The notes under the pieces are model-generated. The model was not told where the DNA came from. It saw only the letters and a program-made list of their open reading frames with translations, and did not search any database. A program made the translations under genes and the position numbers. Shown piece after piece: positions 40,161-49,180 of a DNA stretch of 64,000 nucleotides (position 1 is the stretch's first letter; the number at the start of each line of letters is the position of its first letter). This DNA comes from JACVRW01 sp046735115 (GTDB lineage Bacteria; Actinomycetota; Thermoleophilia; Solirubrobacterales; Thermoleophilaceae), in contig JBKPSR010000027.1 in NCBI GenBank assembly GCA_046735115.1, positions 17,072 to 81,071 of the forward strand, written 5' to 3'.

Positions 40161-41672
40161 ATGGATGCTGAAGCCATGACCGTCACGGAATCTACGACGC
40201 GCACGATCGACAACTACATCGGCGGATCCTGGACGCCGTCCTCCTCGTCGGAGCAGCTCGACGTCACGAATCCCGCCACCGGCGAGGTGCTCGCCCGCGT
40301 CCCGCTGTCCAGCTCCGCCGATCTCGACACCGCGGTGCGCGCGGCCCGTCAGGCGCTGCCGGCCTGGCGCGATGTCGCGGTGATAGCTCGCGCCCGAAAG
40401 CTGTTCGCCCTCCGCGAGGGCCTCGACGCCCGGCGCGAAGAGCTGGCTCGCTCCGTCACGACCGAGATGGGCAAGACGCTGACCGACGCGCGCGCCGAGG
40501 TCGCCCGGATGATCGAGATGGTGGAGGCCGCCTGCGCCATCCCGACGACGATGCAGGGCCGCATCCTCGAGGACGTCTCCCGCGGCATCGACGCCGAGAC
40601 GATCCGCCAGCCGGTCGGTGTCTGCGGCGCGATCGTGCCGTTCAACTTCCCTGCGATGGTCCCGTTCTGGTTCCTGCCGTTCGCGATCGGGTGCGGGAAC
40701 GCCTTCATCCTGAAGCCGTCCGAGCAGGTACCCCTGACCCAGCAGATCGCCTTCGAGGTGCTCGACTCGCTCGACCTGCCGCCAGGGGTAGTGAACCTCG
40801 TGAACGGCGGACGCGATGTCGTGGAGGGCATGCTCGACCACCCCGGCATCGACGCCATCTCGTTCGTGGGCTCGGCGCCGGTCGCCAAGATCGTCTACGA
40901 ACGGGCGGCCAAGGCCGGCAAGCGCGTGCAGGCGCTCGGCGGCGCGAAGAACCACATGGTCGTGATGCCCGACGCCGTCGTCGACAAGACCGTGAACGGG
41001 ATCATCGGCTCGGCGTTCGGCGCGGCCGGCCAGCGCTGCATGGCGGGCTCTGTGGTCGTCACGGTCGGCGAGGCGCACGAGCGGCTGCTGCCCGCTCTCA
41101 AGGAGGCCACCGAGGCGGTGCGCGTGGGCGACGGGCTCGACGAGCAGAACGAGCTCGGCCCGGTCGTATCCGAGGCGGCGCGCGAGCGCATCCTCGGGGC
41201 CGTGGAGCGCGGCGTCGACGAGGGCGCGGAGCTGCTCGTGGACGGGCGCGACCCGGGGATGGCCGAGGGCTGCTTCATCGGTGCGACGATCCTGACGGAC
41301 GTCAAGCCCGGCATGGAGCTGGCGCGCGAGGAGATCTTCGGCCCCGTGCTGTCGCTGATCCACGTCGACACGCTCGACGAGGCGATCGAGACCGTGAACC
41401 GCTCGCGCTTCGGCAACGGCGTCTCGATCTTTACCGAGTCGGGAGCGGCCGTGCGCCGCTTCAAGCACGACGTGGAGGCCGGGATGGTCGGCGTGAACAT
41501 CGGCGTCGCAGCGCCGGTCGCGTTCTTCCCGTTCTCGGGCTGGAAGGACAGCTTCCTCGGCGACCTGCACGCGCACGGAACGGACGCGGTCGACTTCTAC
41601 ACGCGCAAGAAGACGATCACGGCGCGCTACTTCTCGAGCGGCGAGTCCGGCAGCTACTTCGTAGAGAACTGA
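40161..41672 (+). CDS. mmsA: CoA-acylating methylmalonate-semialdehyde dehydrogenase
   Basis: 503 residues. Converts methylmalonate or malonate semialdehyde plus CoA to propionyl- or acetyl-CoA in valine, beta-alanine and inositol breakdown. Seen: TIDNYIGGSWTPSSSS, VGVCGAIVPFNFPAMVPFWF, VQALGGAKNHMVVMPDA (Asn/His in place of the ALDH Glu, as in this family), FGAAGQRCMAGSVVV with catalytic Cys (about 293) and the C-terminal FPFSGWKDSFLGDLHAHG. ATG 40161 or 40176 are both possible starts. Followed 15 bp later by a second azlCD pair, which may export related amino acids (inference). Confidence 0.93.
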   Translation: MDAEAMTVTESTTRTIDNYIGGSWTPSSSSEQLDVTNPATGEVLARVPLSSSADLDTAVRAARQALPAWRDVAVIARARKLFALREGLDARREELARSVTTEMGKTLTDARAEVARMIEMVEAACAIPTTMQGRILEDVSRGIDAETIRQPVGVCGAIVPFNFPAMVPFWFLPFAIGCGNAFILKPSEQVPLTQQIAFEVLDSLDLPPGVVNLVNGGRDVVEGMLDHPGIDAISFVGSAPVAKIVYERAAKAGKRVQALGGAKNHMVVMPDAVVDKTVNGIIGSAFGAAGQRCMAGSVVVTVGEAHERLLPALKEATEAVRVGDGLDEQNELGPVVSEAARERILGAVERGVDEGAELLVDGRDPGMAEGCFIGATILTDVKPGMELAREEIFGPVLSLIHVDTLDEAIETVNRSRFGNGVSIFTESGAAVRRFKHDVEAGMVGVNIGVAAPVAFFPFSGWKDSFLGDLHAHGTDAVDFYTRKKTITARYFSSGESGSYFVEN

Positions 41673-41687
41673 GCCCAGGGAGATCGC

Positions 41688-42421
41688 ATGGTCGCGCGCA
41701 CCGCGCGCTCGCGGGTCGCCGCAGCGACGGCTTCAGGCGAGGCCTCCGCGTCGGCGCGCCGTTCGCGGTCGCGGGCGGCATCCTGGCCGTCTCGTTCGGG
41801 ATCCTCGCCGTCGAGGGCGGCTTCTCGCCGCTCGCCGCAATCGTCTTCTCCGCCATCGTCTTCGCGGGCTCTGCGCAGTTCGCGTCCATCTCGATCATCG
41901 GGGCCGGGGGAGGCGCGGGGGCCGCCATAGCGGCTGCCGCGCTGATGAACTCCCGCTTCCTCCCGATGAGCGCCGCGGTCGGCCCGTCGTTCGGAGGCGG
42001 CCCGCTCAAGCGTGCGGCCAAGGGGCAGACCGTCGTCGACGCGTCCTGGGCGCTGTCCTCGCGCGGCGACGGCAGCTTCGACGAGCACCTCCTGATCGGC
42101 GCATCTGCTCTGGCCTACCTCTCGTGGGTCGGCGGCACCGCGGTGGGCGCCGTCTGGGGCGACCACCTCGGCGATCCGAACTCGCTCGGCCTCGACGCCA
42201 TCTTCCCCGCGTTCTTCTTCGGCCTGCTCCTGAACGAGCTGCGGAGCCCGCGCTCGCGCGGCGTCGCCGCGCTCGGCACCGCCATCGCGCTGGTGCTGGT
42301 TCCGCTAACCCCGCCGGGCGTGCCGGTGCTCGTGGCAAGCCTGGCGGCGCTCGTGGGCCTCACGAAGCGGGCGCGCGCCGAGGTACTCGAGCGCCAGGAG
42401 GCTGAGGGAGCCCCGCGATGA
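41688..42421 (+). CDS. azlC: second AzlC-like exporter subunit, probable frameshift near its start
   Basis: From about 41724 the frame encodes a normal AzlC: SDGFRRGLRVGAPFAVAGGI, IVFAGSAQFASISIIGAGGG, AALMNSRFLPMSAAVGPSFG and so on to 42421. But the only start with a ribosome-binding site (AGGGAG, ATG 41688) is in another frame; the AzlC frame has no ATG, GTG or TTG after the mmsA stop. One base missing in the repetitive stretch around 41692-41720 would join the two. Either a real frameshift, a sequencing error or a non-standard start. The downstream azlD is intact and overlaps by ATGA. Confidence 0.7.
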
Positions 42422-42723
42422 GCACGCCCGCGGTCGTCATCGCGGCCTGCTGCGCGATCACCGCGGCGATAAAGGCGATCGGCCCGGTTGCGCTCGGCGG
42501 CCGCGAGCTGCCCACGTGGTTCACCAGCGTCGTGATCTTGCTGTCGCCCGCGCTCCTGGCCGCGCTGGTGGCAACCCAGGCGTTCGCCAACGGCGCTCAC
42601 CTCGCCATCGACGCGGATACCGCCGGCGTGGCTGTGGGCGGCCTCGCCATCTGGCGGACGGGCTCGATCATCGGGTGTGTCGTGCTCGCCGCGGCGGTCA
42701 CCGCCGGGGTCCGCGCCCTCTGA
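42418..42723 (+). CDS. azlD: second AzlD-domain protein
   Basis: 101 residues. LLSPALLAALVATQAFANGA and the flanking hydrophobic segments match AzlD and closely resemble the copy at 6944. ATG at 42418 overlaps the azlC-like stop (ATGA). If the azlC frameshift is real, this partner may be orphaned. Confidence 0.9.
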   Translation: MSTPAVVIAACCAITAAIKAIGPVALGGRELPTWFTSVVILLSPALLAALVATQAFANGAHLAIDADTAGVAVGGLAIWRTGSIIGCVVLAAAVTAGVRAL

Positions 42724-42798
42724 GCCACCGGTTAACCGCACCCGCGCACCCCTGATAGCTCCATGGTTCCGGCACCGCCGCCGCGGCATCCTGATCCC

Positions 42799-43047
42799 AT
42801 GACGGCAAACGCCCACACAAGCAACCCGACAACAACCGACAACACCCTCGACGGGGCCCGCGCCTGGTTCGCCGAGCACGGCCTCTCACGGAGCCCGGAC
42901 GATCGCGTGATCGCCGGCGTGAGCGGCGCATTTGCTCGGCGATTTCGCGTCAACCCGTTCCTCGCCCGTGTAATCACCGTGGCGGCCGCGATCGGCTTCA
43001 CGCCGCTCGCCTATGTCGCGCTGTGGGTGATGATGCCCTCGGAGTAG
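42799..43047 (+). CDS. PspC-domain protein
   Basis: 82 residues. GLSRSPDDRVIAGVSGAFAR followed by FRVNPFLARVITVAAAIGF and PLAYVALWVMMPSE is a complete PspC domain: a DNA/peptide-like amphipathic part and one membrane helix. PspC proteins sense envelope stress. The start at 42799 is chosen over an upstream in-frame GTG/ATG since the first residues there are not conserved. It ends 6 bp from the convergent desaturase gene. Confidence 0.88.
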   Translation: MTANAHTSNPTTTDNTLDGARAWFAEHGLSRSPDDRVIAGVSGAFARRFRVNPFLARVITVAAAIGFTPLAYVALWVMMPSE

Positions 43048-43053
43048 GGCAGG

Positions 43054-44016
43054 CTAGGCGGCGTCGGCAGGCAGCGCTTTGCGCGCCTGCCGACGTTCGT
43101 CGATCCGCACGACGTCCCAGACGAGCCCCGTTGTCTCGAGTGTGCGGATGACGATCCACGAGGGGTCGACCTGCCACCAGCGCAGACCGTGTCGCGCCGA
43201 CGTCGGGAAGGCGTGATGATTGTTGTGCCACGACTCGCCGAACGTGGGGAGCGACAGCCATGCGAGGTTGCGCGACTCGTCGCCGGTCTCGTAGTCACGA
43301 CGGCCGAAGAAGTGGCAGAGCGAGTTGATGCTGTAGGTCACGTGGTGCACCACGAGCATCCGCACGCCGCCGCCCCAGAGGAGGCCTGTGAGCCCGGTCA
43401 TCAGCGTGCCACCGATGAGGTAGCCGAGCCCGAACGGCAGCACCAGGCCGCCGAGCGCCCACCAGAGGAAGGTTCTGTCGATGAAGTTGATCGTGGGATC
43501 TTTGAGCAGGTCGGGTGCGTAGCGGTCGCGCTTGCCTCGCTGCGTGTGGATGAACAGCCAGCCGACGTGGGCGTGCACCAGGCCGCGGATCGCGCCGCTC
43601 CAGCCGCTCCCGTGCCCGACGTGTGGGCTGTGGGGATCGCCCTCCTGATCGGAGAACGCATGATGCTTGCGGTGATCCGCCACCCACGAGATCACCGGGC
43701 CCTCGATGGCGATCGATCCCATGGCCGCGAGCGCGAAGTGGACCGGCTTCCTCGCCTTGAAGCTGCGATGGGTCAGGTGGCGGTGAAAGCCGACGGTCAC
43801 GCCCAAGGCGCAGACGAAGTACATAATCACGAACACGGCGACGTCGCTCCAATGCAGCCATGAGTTCCACAGCTGCCAGCAGACGATCCCAAGCGCTATG
43901 AACGGCAGCGCGGTGATCGTGCCCGTGGCGATCCGGTCGGCGGTCTCGTTCTTGACTGGCTGGACGTCGTCTGCCGTGGGCCCGACGGGCTCCGCGACAA
44001 TCTCGTGCGTTGTCAA
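43054..44016 (-). CDS. acyl-CoA/fatty acid delta-9 desaturase
   Basis: 320 residues. Membrane di-iron desaturase of the stearoyl-CoA type: histidine boxes HRHLTHRSF, ADHRKHHAFSD and SWHNNHHAFPTSARHGLRWW, with QVDPSWIVIRTLE after. Four spans in two pairs. It places double bonds in acyl chains and adjusts membrane fluidity. A TTG start at 44016 is supported by AAGGGGAG about 9 nt upstream; no ATG is available. Confidence 0.93.
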   Translation of the reverse strand: MTTHEIVAEPVGPTADDVQPVKNETADRIATGTITALPFIALGIVCWQLWNSWLHWSDVAVFVIMYFVCALGVTVGFHRHLTHRSFKARKPVHFALAAMGSIAIEGPVISWVADHRKHHAFSDQEGDPHSPHVGHGSGWSGAIRGLVHAHVGWLFIHTQRGKRDRYAPDLLKDPTINFIDRTFLWWALGGLVLPFGLGYLIGGTLMTGLTGLLWGGGVRMLVVHHVTYSINSLCHFFGRRDYETGDESRNLAWLSLPTFGESWHNNHHAFPTSARHGLRWWQVDPSWIVIRTLETTGLVWDVVRIDERRQARKALPADAA

Positions 44017-44160
44017 CTGGCTGGCTCCCCTTGCTTCGCGGCCCCCCGCTGGCCGTGCAGGACCCTACCCAAAGACGGGATTCGAGGTATCACCCTGCTA
44101 GGTTCAGGCGAGTGGGCGGCGTCGTCGCCCGCGAGGTTCTCGTCTCCGGTGGCAGCAGCG

Positions 44161-44213
44161 ATCTGGGTCAGGTGAATCTCCCAGATAGCCAGCGGCCGTC
44201 TCTGAGCGGCCGC
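44161..44213 (+). promoter_or_regulatory. two hairpins in the helicase leader
   Basis: ATCTGGG (44161-44167) pairs with CCCAGAT (44180-44186); GCGGCCG (44192-44198) pairs with CGGCCGC (44207-44213). Both lie in the 5' leader of the DEAD-box helicase, the second ending 3 nt before its CAGGAG ribosome-binding site. Helicase messages are often autoregulated through leader structure; here this is inference. The rest of 44017-44160 holds no gene. Confidence 0.4.
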
Positions 44214-44226
44214 CGTCAGGAGAACG

Positions 44227-45426
44227 ATGAACAAGAAGTCCTTTGCCGATCTCGGCGTCTCGCCGGTGATCGCGCGTTGTCTCGCCGAACGAGGCATCAA
44301 AGCCCCTTTCCCCGTTCAGGCGGCGGTTATTCCGGACGCGCTCGCCGGCCATGACGTGCTCATGAAGTCGCCGACCGGCTCGGGCAAGACGCTCGCGCTC
44401 GGCATACCGCTCGTCGAGCGCATCAAGGCAACGGACGCGCGCGCCGCAGCGCTCGTCCTGGCGCCGACGCGCGAGCTGGTAAGCCAGATCGTCGAGGAGA
44501 TGCACCCGCTTGCCGCCGCCCGGGCGCTGTCTGTGGCCGCGGTGTACGGCGGCGTCGGCATCGAGAAGCAGGCCAACCTCGCCGGCAGGGCCCACATCAT
44601 CGTGGCCACTCCCGGCCGGCTGGAGGACCTGCTCGGCCGCCGGGCCGTGCGGCTCGAGCGCGTGCGCGTGCTGGCCCTCGATGAGGCCGACCGCATGCTG
44701 GACATGGGGTTCCGCCCGCCCGTCGACCGGATCGTGGCCCAGGTGCCCCGGGACCGGCAGACGCTTTTCCTGTCCGCGACGCTCGACGGCGAGACCGGGC
44801 GCATCGCGGCCGACTACACCTGCGACGCCCGCCGTCACGAACACGCGCCGAGCGCGGAGGCGCGAGCCGACGTCGAGCACCGCTTCCTCGCGGTGGCCCA
44901 CGAGGACAAGCTCGACTCGCTCGTGCAGGCGCTTCGTGGCGAGGATGCGGGGCGCACGCTCGTGTTCGTCCGGACGAAGCGCGGCGCGGACCGGCTGGTG
45001 AAGCGGCTCGCGCGGCACGGGGTCGACGCCGCCGCGATGCACGGCGACAAGTCACAGGCGCAGCGTGAGAAGGCGCTGAGGCGCTTCCACAACGGCAACC
45101 TCGCGGCACTCGTGGCAACGGACGTTGCGGCCCGCGGGATCGATGTGGACGACATCACGCAGGTCGTGAACTTCGACGCCCCCGAAGATCGCGAGACCTA
45201 CGTGCACCGGATCGGCCGCACCGGCCGGGCGGGACGAACGGGGGTCGGCGTGACCTTCGTGATGCACGACCAGGCGCGTGACGTCGGGAAGATCGCGCAC
45301 CAGCTCCGGCTCCACACGCAGTTCGAGCAGAGTGGGCTGCGGGCGGCCCGTGGCGCGGCGATACCTTCCCGGCACGGTGAGCGCAGGCATCCCGCACGTC
45401 GCAGGCGTCGAGCACCGGTTCGTTGA
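44227..45426 (+). CDS. DEAD-box RNA helicase
   Basis: 399 residues. Q motif region FADLGVSPVIARCLAERGIK, motif I SPTGSGKT, Ia APTRELVSQ, II LDEADRMLDMGF (DEAD), III SATLDGETGRI, V ATDVAARGIDVDD and VI YVHRIGRTGRAGRTG are all present, so an active ATP-dependent RNA helicase of the RhlE/CshA-like core type with a 30-residue Arg-rich tail. Likely helps RNA unwinding in cold or ribosome assembly. The next gene starts inside its last 50 bp. Confidence 0.95.
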   Translation: MNKKSFADLGVSPVIARCLAERGIKAPFPVQAAVIPDALAGHDVLMKSPTGSGKTLALGIPLVERIKATDARAAALVLAPTRELVSQIVEEMHPLAAARALSVAAVYGGVGIEKQANLAGRAHIIVATPGRLEDLLGRRAVRLERVRVLALDEADRMLDMGFRPPVDRIVAQVPRDRQTLFLSATLDGETGRIAADYTCDARRHEHAPSAEARADVEHRFLAVAHEDKLDSLVQALRGEDAGRTLVFVRTKRGADRLVKRLARHGVDAAAMHGDKSQAQREKALRRFHNGNLAALVATDVAARGIDVDDITQVVNFDAPEDRETYVHRIGRTGRAGRTGVGVTFVMHDQARDVGKIAHQLRLHTQFEQSGLRAARGAAIPSRHGERRHPARRRRRAPVR

Positions 45427-46207
45427 CGCCGGCGGGCTTCGCACTCATGTAGCGCTCGCGGGTGAGGGGCCGCCCGTCGTGCTGCTGCATGGATGGCCGC
45501 AGCACTGGTACCTGTGGCGCGACGTCGTCCCGCTGGTAGCGCCGCACGCGCGCGTGATTGTGCCCGACTTCCGCGGGTTCGGCTGGACCGACGCGCCGCG
45601 GGCCGGCTACGAGATGGACCAGCTGAAGCGGGACATCCTGGCGCTGGTCGACGAGCTCGGCCTGGAGGACTTCTCCATCGCGGGTCACGACTGGGGCGGT
45701 TTCGTCGGCTTCCTGCTGGCCCTCGAGCGGCCGGAGCGCGTCAAGAGCTTCCTCGCGCTGAACATCATCCCTCCGTGGCGCGGACCGGACCGGACCGCGC
45801 TGCGCGACGCCTGGCGGCTCGCCTACATGCCGATGCTGGCGGTTCCAGGGCTCGGCCGGCGGACCGGACGCGCCGTCGCACGCCGGGGGCTCAGCGACTC
45901 CGGCCTCGATCCGACAGACGTGGATGCGTTCGTCAGCCGGCTCGGCCCAGTGACCGAGCGTCTCTACGGGACCTTCCTGCGTGGGCTGCCCGCGCTGCTC
46001 CGCGGGCGCTACTCCGCAGCAGACCTGCGTGTGCCGAGCAGGCTCGTCTTCGGTGCACGCGACCCCGTGCTCACCACGCGCGCGGCGACGGCGGCGGCGG
46101 CGCAGTCGGACAGCCTCGACCTCGAGCTGGTCCACGACGCCGGCCATTTCGTCGTCGACCAGCGGCCCGAGCTCGTGGCCGACCGGCTGCTGGACGTGCT
46201 CCCGTAG
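45377..46207 (+). CDS. alpha/beta hydrolase, epoxide-hydrolase/haloalkane-dehalogenase type
   Basis: 276 residues. VVLLHGWPQHWYLWRDVVPL (oxyanion HGWP), PDFRGFGWTDAP, AGHDWGGFVGFLLALERPER with Asp nucleophile (GHDWGG) and HDAGHFVVDQRPE with catalytic His. Asp instead of Ser in the nucleophile elbow marks epoxide hydrolases and haloalkane dehalogenases. GTG at 45377 is inside the helicase 3' end (50-bp overlap); earlier frame is not conserved. Confidence 0.88.
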   Translation: MSAGIPHVAGVEHRFVDAGGLRTHVALAGEGPPVVLLHGWPQHWYLWRDVVPLVAPHARVIVPDFRGFGWTDAPRAGYEMDQLKRDILALVDELGLEDFSIAGHDWGGFVGFLLALERPERVKSFLALNIIPPWRGPDRTALRDAWRLAYMPMLAVPGLGRRTGRAVARRGLSDSGLDPTDVDAFVSRLGPVTERLYGTFLRGLPALLRGRYSAADLRVPSRLVFGARDPVLTTRAATAAAAQSDSLDLELVHDAGHFVVDQRPELVADRLLDVLP

Positions 46208-46214
46208 CGGCCGG

Positions 46215-47522
46215 TCATCCGCTGCGTCGAACCGGTTGTGCCTGTGAACGCTGCGGCCCCGCTCCATCCGAACCTTGGCGGAATGGTCGGGCCGGTGCAG
46301 CGGCTGAGCGCCGCGCTCTGACAGGTCTCGAGCATCTCACCTGGTAGACGGACGTGAAGCCGGTCTCGAAGCCGCGCCGCGCGCCCCTCAGGTAGAGCCG
46401 CCACACGCGCACGCGCTCGGGGCCGCCCAGGCGGATCGCCTCGTCCAGGCGGTCGTCGAAGCGACGCGCCCAGTGCCGCAGGGTCTCGGCGTAGTCGTCC
46501 CTGAAGCCCTCCACGTGGTGCGTCTCGAGCCCCGCCCGCTCCAGCGCCGTCTGTACGCGCGAGAGATGCAGGGGAGCGCCGTCGGGGAAGATGTAGCGCT
46601 GCGTGAAGGCTCCGGCCTCGGGCTCGCCCATTCGCAGGCGCGCGATCCCGTGGTTCAGCACGCGCCCGCCCGGCTTGACGAGCTGCGCGAGCTGGCGTGC
46701 GTACACGTCGATCTGCCTCGAGCCCACGTGCTCGACCATGCCGATGCTCGCGACCGCGTCGAACGGCCCGTCTACGATCGCGCGGTAGTCCTGCACGCGG
46801 ATCTCGATGCGGTCGGCGAGCCCTCGCTCGGCGACGCGCTTGCGCGCCAGCGCGGCCTGCCGCTCCGACAGCGTGATGCCGACGACACTCACGCCGTGCC
46901 TCTCGGCGGCGTGGATCGCGAAGCTCCCCCAGCCGCAGCCGATGTCGAGCACGCGCTGGCCCTCCCGCAGATCGAGCTTCGTGCAGACCAGCTCGAGCTT
47001 CTCCTCCTGGGCCTCTTCGAGCGTCGTGGCGCCGCGCGAGAAGATCGCGCAGCTGTACGTCATCGACTCGTCCAGGAACAGCGCGAAGAACTCGTTCGAG
47101 ACGTCGTAGTGGTGCCGCACGGCGCGCGCGTCGCGCTCGGGCGTGTGCCGGCGGCCGGAGAGACGGAGCTCCGCCTTCGGCACGGCGGGCGGGCGCCGGA
47201 GGCCGAATGCGCGCGCGGCCGCGAGCACGAGCCGCGCCTGCTCGCGGCGCTCGAGCTTGAGCGGCTTCCACGACTCGAGCAGCTCGAGCGCGGTGTCGAG
47301 GTCATCGACCGCGATCGCCCCCGACACGTATGCACGGCCCATGCCGAGCTGCCCTGGCGAGAGCAACACGTGCGCGAGCGCGTCCGGGGAGCGCACCTCG
47401 AAGGTCGGCCCGCCGCCGTTCGTGGAGGGCAGCTTGTTGCCGTCCCAGAGCCACACGTTGAAGGGGCGATCCGGGATCGCGCGTGCGAGCTCACGTAGGA
47501 ACGGCTTGGGGCGCGAGAGCAT
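46215..47522 (-). CDS. cyclopropane-fatty-acyl-phospholipid synthase family methyltransferase
   Basis: 435 residues. RHHYDVSNEFFALFLDESMT and TYSCAIFSRGATTLEEAQEE, SAM motif VLDIGCGWGSFAIHAAERHG, GITLSERQAALARKRV and SIGMVEHVG (with the bicarbonate Glu) are typical. Adds a methylene or methyl group to unsaturated phospholipid acyl chains. The normal end SVYQV is followed by some 45 extra residues rich in Arg, Ala and Pro, which may reflect a lost stop codon. It lies 33 bp after the P450 gene and is probably co-transcribed with it. Confidence 0.9.
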   Translation of the reverse strand: MLSRPKPFLRELARAIPDRPFNVWLWDGNKLPSTNGGGPTFEVRSPDALAHVLLSPGQLGMGRAYVSGAIAVDDLDTALELLESWKPLKLERREQARLVLAAARAFGLRRPPAVPKAELRLSGRRHTPERDARAVRHHYDVSNEFFALFLDESMTYSCAIFSRGATTLEEAQEEKLELVCTKLDLREGQRVLDIGCGWGSFAIHAAERHGVSVVGITLSERQAALARKRVAERGLADRIEIRVQDYRAIVDGPFDAVASIGMVEHVGSRQIDVYARQLAQLVKPGGRVLNHGIARLRMGEPEAGAFTQRYIFPDGAPLHLSRVQTALERAGLETHHVEGFRDDYAETLRHWARRFDDRLDEAIRLGGPERVRVWRLYLRGARRGFETGFTSVYQVRCSRPVRARRSAAAPARPFRQGSDGAGPQRSQAQPVRRSG

Positions 47523-47555
47523 CAAGGGAAGGTACCGTGCGCTCAGGAACTGCAG

Positions 47556-48875
47556 CTAGGCCGCGGCCGGCACCTGCGCCCTACGCCGCGTCCGCAGAAC
47601 TGCGCGGCTGCCCGCCCTCGGGCTCAGCGTGATGCTGCGCCGGTGCGTGCCCTCGCCGCCCGGTGCGGCGGGTGCCAGCTCGTTGTGCTCGAGCACAGCG
47701 CGCAGCACGATCTTCATCTCGAGCATCGCGAAGCCGGCGCCGAGGCAGCGGCGGCGGCCGCCGCCGAACGGGATCCAGGTGTAGGTGCCCGGCTGCTCGT
47801 CGAGGAAGCGCTCCGGCCGGAACGCATAGGGGTCCGGATAGATGTCGGGGTCGTGGTGGAGCAGGTAGCCGTCGGCGATCAGGCACACGCCGGGCTCATA
47901 GCGCCAGCCGCCCACCTCGACCGGCTCCATCACGAGCCGCGGTGCGGCGTTCGGCAGCACCGGGCGCCGCCGCAGCGTCTCCTGCACCGTCGCCGTGACG
48001 TAGGCGTCGCCGTCGTCCGAGTCGACCTCCTCGGTGAGGCGCGCGAGCACGTCCGGAGTGCGGGTTAGCCGCTCGAACGCCCAGGCAAGCTCCGACGCGG
48101 TCGTCTCGTGGCCGGCCACGAGCAGCGTCATCAGCTCGTCGCGCAGCTCCTGCGGCGACATGGGCGAGCCGTCCTCGTGACGTGCCTCGAGGAGCATCGC
48201 GAGCACGTCGTCGCGATCGCCGTCCGCGTTCCGCCGCCGCTCGTCGATGGTCTCGTAGATCATCGCGTCCGCCTCGTCGCGGCCGCGCAGGAACTCGCGC
48301 CACGCCTTTCCGTGCTGGAGGACCGGGAGCATCGAGCCGGGTCGGGCGCCGAACTGCAGGATGCCCGTGAGGCGGTCGCGCATCGCGTCGAGGCGGTCAC
48401 CCGAGTCCAGGCCGAAGACGGTCCGCAGGATGATCTCGAGCGTGAGTGCCTGGAGGCGCGGATGAAGGCTGATCGGCTCGCCGCGCGGCCAGCGCTCCAG
48501 CTCGCGCTCGGCCACCTCGCGCATAAGCCCCGACAGCCGCTGCATCTTCTTGCCGTGGAAGGCCGGCAGCATCAGCTTGCGCTGGCCCAGGTGGGCGCGC
48601 TCGTCGAGCAGGATCACCGAGTTTGCCCCTACGACCGGCTCGAGGATGCGCGCCCCCTCGCCGGGGTGGAGGACCTCGGGCGGCGCGGTGAAGATCTCGC
48701 GCAGGTGCTCCGGATCGGAGTGATGCACGAACGGCGGTGTTTGGAGCAGCCGCATCGTGAAGCGCTTGCCATAGCGCTCGCGGCAGCGCTCGAGGAACGG
48801 GACCGTGCGGTTCCACCACGCGATCGTCTGGAGCGTGCGCGGAAGCCGCGGCCCACGCGGCAGCTCGGCCGGCAT
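47556..48875 (-). CDS. cytochrome P450
   Basis: 439 residues. I-helix AGHETTASELAWAFERLTR (about 252), ExxR as ETLRRRPVLPN (about 300), FRPERFLDEQPGTYTWIPFG and heme loop FGGGRRRCLGAGFAMLEMKI with the Cys ligand (about 378). N-terminal RGPRLPRTLQTIAWWNRTVP is of the soluble CYP102/CYP138-like layout. The downstream gene encodes a lipid methyltransferase, hinting at fatty-acid or lipid substrate (inference). ATG at 48875 is the start of conserved sequence. Confidence 0.94.
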   Translation of the reverse strand: MPAELPRGPRLPRTLQTIAWWNRTVPFLERCRERYGKRFTMRLLQTPPFVHHSDPEHLREIFTAPPEVLHPGEGARILEPVVGANSVILLDERAHLGQRKLMLPAFHGKKMQRLSGLMREVAERELERWPRGEPISLHPRLQALTLEIILRTVFGLDSGDRLDAMRDRLTGILQFGARPGSMLPVLQHGKAWREFLRGRDEADAMIYETIDERRRNADGDRDDVLAMLLEARHEDGSPMSPQELRDELMTLLVAGHETTASELAWAFERLTRTPDVLARLTEEVDSDDGDAYVTATVQETLRRRPVLPNAAPRLVMEPVEVGGWRYEPGVCLIADGYLLHHDPDIYPDPYAFRPERFLDEQPGTYTWIPFGGGRRRCLGAGFAMLEMKIVLRAVLEHNELAPAAPGGEGTHRRSITLSPRAGSRAVLRTRRRAQVPAAA

Positions 48876-49180
48876 GTGACGACTGTAACCGCAAGTTCGC
48901 GGCGCAGTGTGCGTTCGATCACACGGACGTTCGGCAGGTGCGCCGCGCGTCGTGGGCACGATGAGCGTCGGCGAGGGCCGCTCCGTCCCGTCAAGCCGAG
49001 CGTGTACGCGCGCGTTGCCGACGACGCTCCGTCCTGGATCGCCCAGAACAACGGGACGGGCGTGAGCACCGGGACGAGCCGGGTCAGCAAGCGGCAGAGG
49101 ACCCGCCGCGCCAAGCGGCGCGCTACTCCGCGCCGCTGGGCGAGGAGTCACCCCGCCGCTGCGACCAGCGGCGCGCCGCG
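48876..49180. other. intergenic stretch with one hairpin
   Basis: About 305 bp between the P450 start and the small membrane peptide gene. The only structure I can support is CGCCGCTG (49154-49161) pairing with CAGCGGCG (49166-49173) around CGAC, which lies just 3' of the leftward 22-residue peptide gene and is probably its terminator. Open frames on either strand here lack ribosome-binding sites and family features. The P450 promoter should be in the left part. Confidence 0.5.

Noticed and set aside
40134..41576. 480-residue minus-strand frame over mmsA
   Set aside because: Antisense of a clear MmsA; His/Asp/Arg-rich low-complexity translation.
41688..41930. 80-residue Ser/Arg-rich frame after mmsA
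   Set aside because: It uses the good ribosome-binding site but its composition is out-of-frame AzlC sequence; treated as evidence for a frameshift.
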